Assembly: GCA_026417675.1 (NCBI GenBank)
Contig: JAOACV010000247.1
Coordinates: 1 to 5,033 of the forward strand
Direction of reading: 5' to 3'
Source of the DNA: Verrucomicrobiia bacterium
GTDB lineage: Bacteria; Verrucomicrobiota; Verrucomicrobiia; CAIQCK01
DNA length: 5,033 nucleotides
Shown: in pieces, positions 1-5,033 of the stretch
Layout: each line of letters begins with the position of its first letter
Numbering within the stretch: the stretch's first letter is position 1
Made by a program: the position numbers and the translations under genes
Notes under the pieces: generated by a model
The model's database searches: none
Told to the model about the DNA's origin: nothing
What the model saw: only the letters and a program-made list of their open reading frames with translations

Positions 1-609
1 GGCCATGGTGTTGGCGGTGCCCAGGAAGCTGCACGCGCCGGGGCCCGGACACGCGGCCGCCTCGATCTCGTGCAGCTCGGCCTCGGAGATCAGGCCCGCC
101 TCCACGCGGCCCATCCCTTCCTTGACGTCGCTCAGGATCACCTCGCGCTCGCCAACACGTCCGGCCGCCATGGGCCCGCCGGTCACGAAGACGGTCGGCA
201 GATCCAGCCATGCTGTGGCGATCAACATGCCGGGGATGATCTTGTCGCAGTTGGGGATGCACACCATGCCGTCGAAACAATGCGCCCGGACCATGCTCTC
301 GACGCAATCGGCGATCAGTTCACGCGACGGCAGCGAGTATTTCATGCCGCCGTGGCCCATCGCGATGCCGTCGTCAATGCCGATGGTGTTGAAGACAAAC
401 GGCACGCCGCCCGCCTCGCGCACGAGCCTCTTGATCAGCGCGCCAACCTCGTGGAGGTGCGTGTGACCGGGGATGGAGTCGGTGTAGCTGTTGCAGATGG
501 CGATGAACGGCTTGTCGAAATCGTCCTCGGACTCGATGCAGCCGGTGGCGCGCAACAGCGCGCGGTGCGGCGCGCGTTCAAAGCCTTTCTTGATGATGTC
601 GGAGCGCAT
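1..609 (-). CDS. ilvD: Dihydroxy-acid dehydratase IlvD, N-terminal part (cut by window edge)
   Basis: IlvD dehydrates 2,3-dihydroxy-isovalerate and 2,3-dihydroxy-3-methylvalerate to the matching 2-oxo acids, a late step of valine, leucine and isoleucine synthesis in the cytoplasm, using an iron-sulfur cluster and Mg2+. The 203 visible codons begin [16 protein letters not shown], the usual opening of one IlvD branch. They continue with [13 protein letters not shown] (40-52), [25 protein letters not shown] (written here only as its position, 73-97), [12 protein letters not shown] (118-129) and [17 protein letters not shown] (186-202). Cys121 in PNCDK and Cys193 in the CPGPGAC segment match conserved cluster-ligand positions of the family. 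The family is usually about 550-620 residues, so roughly two thirds of the gene lies beyond base 1. The start at 609 agrees with the family start and has a good ribosome binding site 8 bases upstream. The frame is open to the window edge and shows no damage. It is transcribed divergently from the secretin-like gene. Identification is very secure. Confidence 0.96.
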   Translation of the reverse strand, partial: MRSDIIKKGFERAPHRALLRATGCIESEDDFDKPFIAICNSYTDSIPGHTHLHEVGALIKRLVREAGGVPFVFNTIGIDDGIAMGHGGMKYSLPSRELIADCVESMVRAHCFDGMVCIPNCDKIIPGMLIATAWLDLPTVFVTGGPMAAGRVGEREVILSDVKEGMGRVEAGLISEAELHEIEAAACPGPGACSFLGTANTMA

Positions 610-617
610 GATGATTT

Positions 618-624
618 CTTCCTT
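618..624 (-). promoter_or_regulatory. Ribosome binding site of ilvD
   Basis: On the minus strand AAGGAAG lies 8 bases before the ATG at 609-607. It is a good purine-rich Shine-Dalgarno sequence and fixes the ilvD start. No in-frame ATG lies between it and the chosen start. Confidence 0.7.
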
Positions 625-644
625 CGGTTGTGAATGCGCGTGGG

Positions 645-673
645 AGACTCGCCAACCGACGGCCCAATGTCAA
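645..673 (-). promoter_or_regulatory. Possible sigma70-type promoter of ilvD
   Basis: The minus strand has a perfect TTGACA -35 hexamer (673-668). After a 17-base spacer comes GAGTCT (650-645), which keeps only the conserved A at position 2 and T at position 6 of the TATAAT consensus. A start of transcription near 638 would give a leader of about 28 bases holding the ribosome binding site, too short for a classical attenuator. The -35 and spacing are convincing; the -10 is weak. Confidence 0.4.
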
Positions 674-685
674 GGACGCCGCGAT

Positions 686-714
686 CGCGCCCGCAGGATA
701 GACCGCGGGCCGCG
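686..714. repeat. GC-rich inverted repeat in the divergent intergenic region
   Basis: GCCCGC (689-694) pairs perfectly with GCGGGC (705-710) around a 10-base loop. Three more pairs (686-688 with 712-714) form if base 711 bulges out. It lies between the ilvD -35 box and the secretin-like gene start. It could be an operator or a leader hairpin, or chance in GC-rich DNA. No U-rich run follows it on either strand, so it is not a terminator. Confidence 0.3.
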
Positions 715-735
715 CTTCTGGTATGGTTCGCGCCA

Positions 736-1596
736 ATGCGCGCGGCGTGTGTCATCGCGGTGATGTGTGCGAGCCTCGGCTTCGCGGCCGAGCCGGTGAC
801 GCGGTTTTACCTGGTCGGCATCGCGGACGCGGAGGACCTGCTGGAGCAGGCAAAGGAAACCGCTTCGCCTGACGCGAAAGTCTGGCTGAACCCGCAGCGC
901 ACGATGCTGAACGTGACCGACACCCCCGATCGCCAGGCACAGATCGCCGCGCTGGTGCAATCGTTGCAGCGCCCGCCGCGACGGTTCACGCTGAAGGTGC
1001 GTTATCCCGACTTCGTGACGCTGCCCGGTGCCGGCCCCGCGGCGAGCATGGGCGGCGGCGACCGCACGGGACTCACCGGGATGAGCGGCAACCCGATCGG
1101 CGGCGGCAAGATCCGCTTCGGCGGCCCGCCTCCGCCCGTCGCGACGCCCGGCCAATCGCCGCGGTTGCACGCGCCGCGGCCGACGGAAAACGCCATGACG
1201 ATCAACGTCACCAGCGGCCAGAACGCGTGGCTGATGGTCTCGCCCGCGTCGCCGAACGCCGCGTGGCTTTTCAAGTGGGGCGTGGACAACGCCTACTGGC
1301 AGCCCACGCCCGCCTGGCAGCGCGCCAAAACGTATCTGCTGGTCAAACCCAGACTGCGCGGCGACAAAATCCGCTTGCAGATGCTGCCGACGATCACCAG
1401 CGTCGTCGGCGCGACGGAGCGCAATCTCGCCGTCGAGGCGACCATGACGGAGCGGACAGTGGCCAGCGGAGAAGAGATCGAGGCGGGGGCCGAGCTGCGC
1501 GAAGGCGACGAGTTCTACCGGAATTTTTTCATGACCTACGACCGCGCGCAGAAACCCGTGCCGATCCAGTTGTGGATCACGCCGACAGCGCAGTAG
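736..1596 (+). CDS. Exported secretin-derived protein (N1-like domain plus short secretin-like beta region)
   Basis: This is a 286-residue protein of unknown exact role, probably periplasmic or outer-membrane associated. Residues 1-17 form a Sec signal peptide (MRAACVIAVMCASLGFA, with small residues at -3 and -1 before AEP). Residues 23-79 resemble a secretin N1 domain: FYLVG, then a helix, then VWLNPQRTMLNVTDTP and a closing helix QAQIAALVQSL. Residues 93-150 are a Gly/Pro-rich linker. Residues 153-253 resemble parts of the secretin core: TINVTSGQNAWLMV, LLVKPRLRGDKIRLQMLPTI, and a last strand pair with VASGEEIEAGA where secretins have dGetvviGG. A normal secretin core is longer and includes the membrane-spanning hairpins, which are not evident here. 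The start at 736 was chosen because the signal peptide begins there; the frame is open back to 634, and no clear ribosome binding site is seen. It is probably cotranscribed with the TPR gene downstream. The secretin relationship is an inference from pattern, not from a search. Confidence 0.75.
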   Translation: MRAACVIAVMCASLGFAAEPVTRFYLVGIADAEDLLEQAKETASPDAKVWLNPQRTMLNVTDTPDRQAQIAALVQSLQRPPRRFTLKVRYPDFVTLPGAGPAASMGGGDRTGLTGMSGNPIGGGKIRFGGPPPPVATPGQSPRLHAPRPTENAMTINVTSGQNAWLMVSPASPNAAWLFKWGVDNAYWQPTPAWQRAKTYLLVKPRLRGDKIRLQMLPTITSVVGATERNLAVEATMTERTVASGEEIEAGAELREGDEFYRNFFMTYDRAQKPVPIQLWITPTAQ

Positions 1597-1615
1597 CGCG
1601 GATCGAGCCGGCGTC

Positions 1616-1619
1616 GGAG
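1616..1619 (+). promoter_or_regulatory. Ribosome binding site of the TPR gene
   Basis: GGAG lies 6 bases before the ATG at 1626. It decides the start, because the same frame is open far upstream, back past 1227, inside the preceding gene. Confidence 0.6.
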
Positions 1620-1625
1620 CGTTGC

Positions 1626-2249
1626 ATGGAGACTGAACGACAGAAACTGCTGGACCTCTACCATCAGGCGCTGGATGCGCGCCGGGCGGGCAACCTGCCG
1701 GCGGCCGTGACGCATCTGCGCGGGTGTCTGGCTCTGGCCAAACAACTCGGCGACGGCCTTTCGCGGGGGCGGCTTTGCGCGCTGCTGGGCGACATTCAAC
1801 TCGAGGCCGGCGCGCCCGCCGAGGCGCTGACGTGTTTTGAACTGGCCGCGCAGGTGCTGACCGGGACCGAACTGAGGCGCGAGCGGCTTATGATGCTCTT
1901 CCGGCTCGGCCAGGCGGCGCGCGACGCGCGCAACGAAACGCGCGCCATCGAGGCCTACGACGAAATCATCCGGCTCGCCCAAGGCAGCGCCGACATCCGC
2001 GCCGAGGGTCTGGCGCGCGCGCTGCGCGGCGAGCTTGTGTGCGAGCGCGGGAGCTATCGCGAGGGTCTGGAGCAGATGCTGCTGGGCATGCAGCGCCTGC
2101 GCACCGCCAAGGCACCGGAGCTGGACGCCGTCATCAGCCGCGCCGCCCACTACGGCAGCCACCTGCCGCGCAAGGAATACGAGCGGATGATCAAAGACCT
2201 CGCCGTCGGTCGCGACATCCGCCACCGCTTGCTGGGAGACACGGTGTAG
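1626..2249 (+). CDS. Small TPR-repeat protein
   Basis: This 207-residue protein is almost wholly helical, with four tetratricopeptide-like repeats at about residues 9-41, 48-80, 88-119 and 126-158. The turn between the two helices repeats in register: GNLPAAV (22-28), GAPAEAL (62-68), a divergent copy ending RAI (106-108), and GSYREGL (142-148). The spacing is exactly 40 residues, longer than the standard 34. That suits the longer TPR class seen in families such as GPSM2/LGN. TPR domains are protein-binding scaffolds; no enzymatic motif is visible. There is no signal peptide or membrane segment, so it is probably cytoplasmic. It starts 29 bases after the secretin-like gene on the same strand, so the two are likely cotranscribed, and it may bind a partner connected with that protein. 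The C-terminal 45 residues (LPRKEYERMIKDLAVGRD) are basic and not repeat-like. The specific function is unknown. Confidence 0.85.
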   Translation: METERQKLLDLYHQALDARRAGNLPAAVTHLRGCLALAKQLGDGLSRGRLCALLGDIQLEAGAPAEALTCFELAAQVLTGTELRRERLMMLFRLGQAARDARNETRAIEAYDEIIRLAQGSADIRAEGLARALRGELVCERGSYREGLEQMLLGMQRLRTAKAPELDAVISRAAHYGSHLPRKEYERMIKDLAVGRDIRHRLLGDTV

Positions 2250-2296
2250 GCGGTGGCCGCCGCGATCCCCAACGCGATTCCGCCGCCACGGCGCGT

Positions 2297-2323
2297 CGCA
2301 AGCTGGAAGTTTGCGCCACTTTA
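2297..2323 (+). terminator. Stem-loop between convergent genes, possible terminator of the secretin-like/TPR operon
   Basis: CGCAAGCT (2297-2304) pairs with AGTTTGCG (2308-2315) around a GGA loop, giving 8 pairs including one G-U. It is followed on the plus strand by CCACTTTA, a poor U-rich run. Read from the minus strand it falls 5 bases after the uvrB stop, but the G-U pair becomes a C-A mismatch and no U run follows. It may serve the plus-strand operon. The rest of the 71-base gap (2250-2296) shows only a weak imperfect GC-rich repeat. Confidence 0.4.
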
Positions 2324-4366
2324 TCGTCTCCGCCGCGCGGATTTACCGCCGCTGGAGGGGACATAAACGACTTCGCGCTTCCTCAACCTCGGCGCCTCGC
2401 CCTCGCCGAGGCCGGCCTTGAGTTCCTTGATTTGGTCGCGCAGCAGCGCGGCGCGCTCGAACTCCAGTTCCTTCGCCGCAGCCAGCATCTCCGCCTCCAA
2501 CTCGCGAATCAACTCCATCACGTCGTAATCGGCGCCGGCCTCCTTCACTACGCTTGCCTCGACCTCGCGGCCGGCGATGATGGTGTGCAGGCTCTCCTGA
2601 ATCCCGCGCACGACCGACTTCGGCGTGATCTTGTGGACGCGGTTGTAGTCCTCCTGTTTCTTGCGGCGGTAGTTGCTGACCTCAATCAACTTCTTGATCG
2701 AGTCGGTCATCACGTCGGCGTAGAGGACCACCTCGGCGTTGATGTGGCGCGCAGCGCGGCCGGCCACTTGGATCAGCGCCGTGGCGCTGCGCAGGTAGCC
2801 TTCCTTGTCGGGGTCGAGGATGCAGACCAGCGAGACCTCCGGGAGGTCTAGGCCCTCGCGAGGGAGGTTGATGCCGACCAGCACGTCAAACTTGCCGGCG
2901 CGCAGACCGCGCAGGATTTCCACGCGCTCAATGGTATCCACGTCGGCGTGGAGGTAGGTGACCTTAATGCCCAGGTCGCGCAAATAATCGCTGAGGTCCT
3001 CGGCGGTGCGCTTGGTCAGCGTCGTCACCAGCACGCGCTCCTTGCGCTCCGTGCGCTGGCGGATCAACTCGATCACATCGTCAATCATGCCCGTCAGCGG
3101 CTTGACGGTGATCTTCGGGTCGAGCAGGCCGGTCGGCCGGACGATCTGCTCGGCCACCACCGCGCTTTTTTCCAACTCGTAGGCCGCCGGCGTCGCGCTG
3201 ACGAAGATGGCTTGGTGGATCATGGACTCGAACTCCGCGAAGTTCAGCGGCCGGTTGTCCAGCGCGCTCGGCAGCCGGAAGCCGTGCTCGACCAGCGTCA
3301 GCTTGCGCGAACGGTCGCCCTCATACATCCCGCCGAGCTGCGGCACCGTCGCATGGCTCTCGTCAATGACCAGCAGGAAATCCTTCGGGAAGAAATCCAT
3401 CAGGCAGAACGGCCGCTGGCCCGGCGCGCGTCCGCTGAGGTGGCGCGAGTAATTCTCGATGCCGGAGCAGAAACCCATCTCCCGCATCATCTCGATGTCG
3501 TAGTCGGTGCGCATCTTTAGCCGCTGCGCCTCCAGCAGCTTGCCGCGCTGCTCAAACCATTCAATCCGCTCCGCCAGCTCGACCTGGATCGTCTCGATGG
3601 CCTTCTCGATTTTCTCCGGCGGCGTCACCCAGTGCTTCGCCGGGAAGATGCTGACGCCCGGCATGTCCTCCAACCGCCGGCCCGTCAGCGGATCAAACCG
3701 CGTGATCCGCTCGATCTGGTCGCCGAAGAACTCCACCCGCAGCGCGTCCTGCATGTAGCTGGGGCACAGCTCGATCACGTCGCCGCGGACGCGGAAATGA
3801 CCGCGCTGGAGCGACAGGTCGTTACGGTCATACTGGATGTCCACCAGCCGCCGCAGGAAGGCGTCGCGCGGGAAGGTCTCGCCGACCTTGATCGCCACGA
3901 GCATCCCCAGCCAGTCCTCCGGTGAACCGAGGCCGTAGATGCACGACACGCTGGCCACCACGATCACGTCGCGCCGGCTCATCAACGCGCTGGTGGCCGA
4001 GAGCCGCAGCCGTTCGATCTCCTCGTTGATCGAACTGTCCTTCTCGATGTAGGTGTCCGTCTGCGGGATGTAAGCCTCCGGCTGGTAGTAATCGAAATAG
4101 CTGACGAAATACTCCACCGCGTTGCGCGGGAAGAACTGCTTGAACTCGCTGTAGAGCTGCGCCGCGAGCGTCTTGTTATGCGAGATCACCAGCGTCGGAC
4201 GCTGGAGCGCCGCGATGACGTTGGCGATGGTAAAGGTCTTGCCGGAGCCGGTGACGCCGAGCAGCGTCTGAAAACGGTTGCCCGCCTTCAGCGACTTCAA
4301 CAACGCCGCAATCGCCTCCGGCTGATCGCCGCGCGGCTTGAACTTGCTGACCAGCTCAAAGTCCAT
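2321..4366 (-). CDS. uvrB: UvrABC system protein B (excision repair helicase subunit)
   Basis: UvrB receives damaged DNA from UvrA, verifies the lesion with its beta-hairpin and ATPase, and recruits UvrC for incision in nucleotide excision repair. The protein has 681 residues, against 673 in E. coli. Visible parts in order: Walker A GVTGSGKT (37-44), motif Ia [12 protein letters not shown] (64-75), the beta-hairpin region (86-110, [15 protein letters not shown]), the UvrA-interaction domain (about 150-250), [16 protein letters not shown] (298-313), Walker B DESH (335-338), motif III SATPA (390-394), motif [12 protein letters not shown] (497-507), motif [11 protein letters not shown] (532-540), and the C-terminal UVR coiled-coil motif (613-648) that contacts UvrC. 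A basic tail ends in KSARRRR. Motif V has Pro502 where UvrB normally has Leu. The start at 4366 ([15 protein letters not shown]) matches the family N-terminus. The frame is open for 40 more codons to an ATG at 4486, and another in-frame ATG is at 4384, but this extension is not family-like. No strong ribosome binding site precedes any of the three. Confidence 0.97.
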   Translation of the reverse strand: MDFELVSKFKPRGDQPEAIAALLKSLKAGNRFQTLLGVTGSGKTFTIANVIAALQRPTLVISHNKTLAAQLYSEFKQFFPRNAVEYFVSYFDYYQPEAYIPQTDTYIEKDSSINEEIERLRLSATSALMSRRDVIVVASVSCIYGLGSPEDWLGMLVAIKVGETFPRDAFLRRLVDIQYDRNDLSLQRGHFRVRGDVIELCPSYMQDALRVEFFGDQIERITRFDPLTGRRLEDMPGVSIFPAKHWVTPPEKIEKAIETIQVELAERIEWFEQRGKLLEAQRLKMRTDYDIEMMREMGFCSGIENYSRHLSGRAPGQRPFCLMDFFPKDFLLVIDESHATVPQLGGMYEGDRSRKLTLVEHGFRLPSALDNRPLNFAEFESMIHQAIFVSATPAAYELEKSAVVAEQIVRPTGLLDPKITVKPLTGMIDDVIELIRQRTERKERVLVTTLTKRTAEDLSDYLRDLGIKVTYLHADVDTIERVEILRGLRAGKFDVLVGINLPREGLDLPEVSLVCILDPDKEGYLRSATALIQVAGRAARHINAEVVLYADVMTDSIKKLIEVSNYRRKKQEDYNRVHKITPKSVVRGIQESLHTIIAGREVEASVVKEAGADYDVMELIRELEAEMLAAAKELEFERAALLRDQIKELKAGLGEGEAPRLRKREVVYVPSSGGKSARRRR

Positions 4367-4405
4367 ACACGAAAACCCGACCATACTTAGCCGACGCAAC
4401 ACGGG

Positions 4406-4420
4406 TTTGCCAGCGGCAAA
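4406..4420. repeat. Perfect 6-bp inverted repeat upstream of uvrB
   Basis: TTTGCC (4406-4411) and GGCAAA (4415-4420) flank a 3-base centre. The centre is about 47 bases upstream of the uvrB ATG, so it could be a leader hairpin or an operator. On the minus strand its first arm overlaps the U-rich run of the stem-loop at 4428-4459. Confidence 0.4.
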
Positions 4421-4459
4421 AGACGGGCGCCGCCTGCTGAATGATGACAACAGACGGCG
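4418..4459 (-). terminator. Candidate rho-independent terminator after the HEAT-repeat gene, in the uvrB leader
   Basis: Read on the minus strand, CGCCGTCTGTTG (4459-4448) pairs with CAGCAGGCGGCG (4439-4428) around the 8-base loop TCATCATT. This gives 12 pairs, two of them G-U. The two G-U pairs become C-A mismatches on the other strand, so the structure favours minus-strand RNA. CCCG and then TCTTTT (4423-4418) follow. It starts 39 bases after the HEAT gene stop. It probably ends that transcript. If transcription of uvrB starts upstream, it would lie in the uvrB leader. Confidence 0.5.
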
Positions 4460-4465
4460 GCTGGG

Positions 4466-4477
4466 GTTCGCCCGAAC
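4466..4477. promoter_or_regulatory. GTTC-N4-GAAC palindrome, possible LexA-type operator for uvrB
   Basis: GTTCGCCCGAAC is a perfect half-site pair with a 4-base centre, about 105 bases upstream of the uvrB start and 22 bases after the HEAT gene stop. A TGTTC-N4-GAACA motif has, as I recall, been reported for LexA in Verrucomicrobia, and uvrB is an SOS gene in many bacteria. The outer T and A are not kept here (G on both outer sides). It overlaps another palindrome, CGCCCGAACGGGCG (4469-4482), a 5-bp hairpin, so it may instead be part of an RNA stem. No convincing -35/-10 pair lies next to it. Confidence 0.3.
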
Positions 4478-4498
4478 GGGCGCCAAGTCGCCAAACGA

Positions 4499-5033
4499 TT
4501 ACCGGCCTTGGGAATGATTGGTGCTTGCGGCAAGCAACTTGGCAGCGAGATCGCGGACTTCGGCAGAAGAATTCTGCTGCGCGGCGTGCGCAATCTGGGA
4601 CGCTGCGCGCGGATCGGTTTCCGCCAGTTGGCTGAGGCTTAACAACGCGCGGGCGCGCACAGTTTCCGAATTGTCCTCGGCGAGCGTCTGTGACAACAAA
4701 TTCACAGCGTTGGGCCGGCTCTGATCGGCGAGCAGCTTGGCGGCTGCAACGCGCACGTTTTCGTCGTCATCACGAAGGGCGCGCGTGATCATCTGATTGG
4801 CTTGGTCGGACTTAATCCGCTCCAGGCTCTCGACGGACGCACGGCGCAGTGTAGCATCGCCGCTGGTGAATGCCTGCGCGACAAACGCAGGAACCTCTTG
4901 GGGGCCGAGGTTGGCGACTACGGCTAGGTTGCGGATTTGCGTATCATGGTCGCCGGGCCGACTGGCGGCGTTGAGCGCATACTGACTGATCTGCTCGAAC
5001 CGCTGCGGGTCGGTGTTTTGCACGCGGTTGCCC
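4499..5033 (-). CDS. HEAT-repeat protein, C-terminal part (cut by window edge)
   Basis: The visible 177 residues are helical HEAT-like repeats ending at the TAA at 4501-4499. Four units of about 30 residues, plus a final half unit, can be aligned on the pattern D-x-x-(V/L)-R-x-x-A: about 29-56, 58-86 (DATLRRASVESL), 88-119 (DENVRVAAAKLL), 120-153 (SETVRARALLSL) and 155-170 (SAEVRDLAAKLL). Such solenoids bind proteins. No catalytic motif is seen, and the function cannot be told from this part. A GTG at 5023-5021 could be read as a start, but the frame is open to the window edge with no ribosome binding site before it, so the gene most likely begins beyond base 5033. It lies on the same strand as uvrB, 132 bases upstream of it, with a likely terminator between, so cotranscription is doubtful. 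Confidence 0.8.
   Translation of the reverse strand, partial: GNRVQNTDPQRFEQISQYALNAASRPGDHDTQIRNLAVVANLGPQEVPAFVAQAFTSGDATLRRASVESLERIKSDQANQMITRALRDDDENVRVAAAKLLADQSRPNAVNLLSQTLAEDNSETVRARALLSLSQLAETDPRAASQIAHAAQQNSSAEVRDLAAKLLAASTNHSQGR

Noticed and set aside
70..633. Plus-strand open frame (187 codons) opposite ilvD
   Set aside because: The minus strand encodes an unmistakable IlvD across the same bases; this is its shadow.
681..688. GCGATCGC palindrome
   Set aside because: A single 8-base GC-rich palindrome with no other copies in the window; most likely chance.
634..735. N-terminal extension of the secretin-like protein from the ATG at 634
   Set aside because: It would place about 34 Arg/Pro-rich residues before a clean signal peptide; the start at 736 gives a normal exported protein.
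1227..1625. Upstream extension of the TPR reading frame within the secretin-like gene
   Set aside because: It overlaps the better-supported exported protein, is Arg-rich low-complexity sequence typical of a shifted frame, and the ribosome binding site at 1616-1619 points to the start at 1626.
1536..2225. Long minus-strand open frame (229 codons) opposite the TPR gene
   Set aside because: It is antisense to a coherent TPR protein, shows no recognisable domain, and is of the kind produced by GC-rich codon bias.
2948..3520. Plus-strand open frames opposite uvrB
   Set aside because: They lie entirely inside the conserved UvrB helicase domains and have the composition of shadow frames.
4428..4453. 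TTGTCA on the minus strand as a uvrB -35 box
   Set aside because: At 17 bases spacing the -10 position reads CCCGTC, which has no resemblance to TATAAT, and the hexamer is part of the stem-loop.

Overview
The window is a GC-rich bacterial chromosome segment with five protein genes, two of them cut by the window edges. Codon use is uniform, and there is no tRNA, rRNA, CRISPR array or insertion sequence. The style of the genes (a UvrB of the IPQTDTY type, a secretin-derived envelope protein, TPR and HEAT-repeat proteins) would suit a PVC-group bacterium, perhaps Verrucomicrobiota. That assignment rests on general resemblance only and is weak.

Layout. Bases 1-609 (minus strand) hold the N-terminal 203 codons of ilvD, dihydroxy-acid dehydratase, which is read leftwards out of the window. 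Bases 610-735 are a divergent intergenic region with a likely ilvD promoter and ribosome binding site and a GC-rich stem-loop. Bases 736-1596 (plus) encode an exported protein built from pieces of the secretin fold: a signal peptide, an N1-like domain, a Gly/Pro linker and a short secretin-like beta region. It looks too short to form a normal secretin pore. Bases 1626-2249 (plus) encode a small TPR protein with repeats exactly 40 residues apart, 29 bases downstream and probably in the same operon. Bases 2250-2320 separate the convergent genes and contain a compact stem-loop that may be a terminator.

Bases 2321-4366 (minus) are a complete uvrB, the damage-verification helicase subunit of nucleotide excision repair. 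All helicase motifs and the C-terminal UVR motif are present, but motif V has a proline in place of a usual leucine. Bases 4367-4498 are an unusually structured 132-base spacer. It contains a 12-bp stem-loop followed by a U-rich run (a candidate terminator for the upstream gene), a 6-bp perfect stem-loop, and a GTTC-N4-GAAC palindrome that resembles a LexA-type operator. Bases 4499-5033 (minus) are the C-terminal part of a HEAT-repeat protein.

The genes do not form one pathway: amino-acid synthesis, an envelope/scaffold pair, DNA repair and a repeat protein lie side by side. No complete new system is visible. The items most worth following are the minimal secretin plus TPR pair, the structured leader of uvrB with its possible SOS operator, and the motif V change in UvrB.
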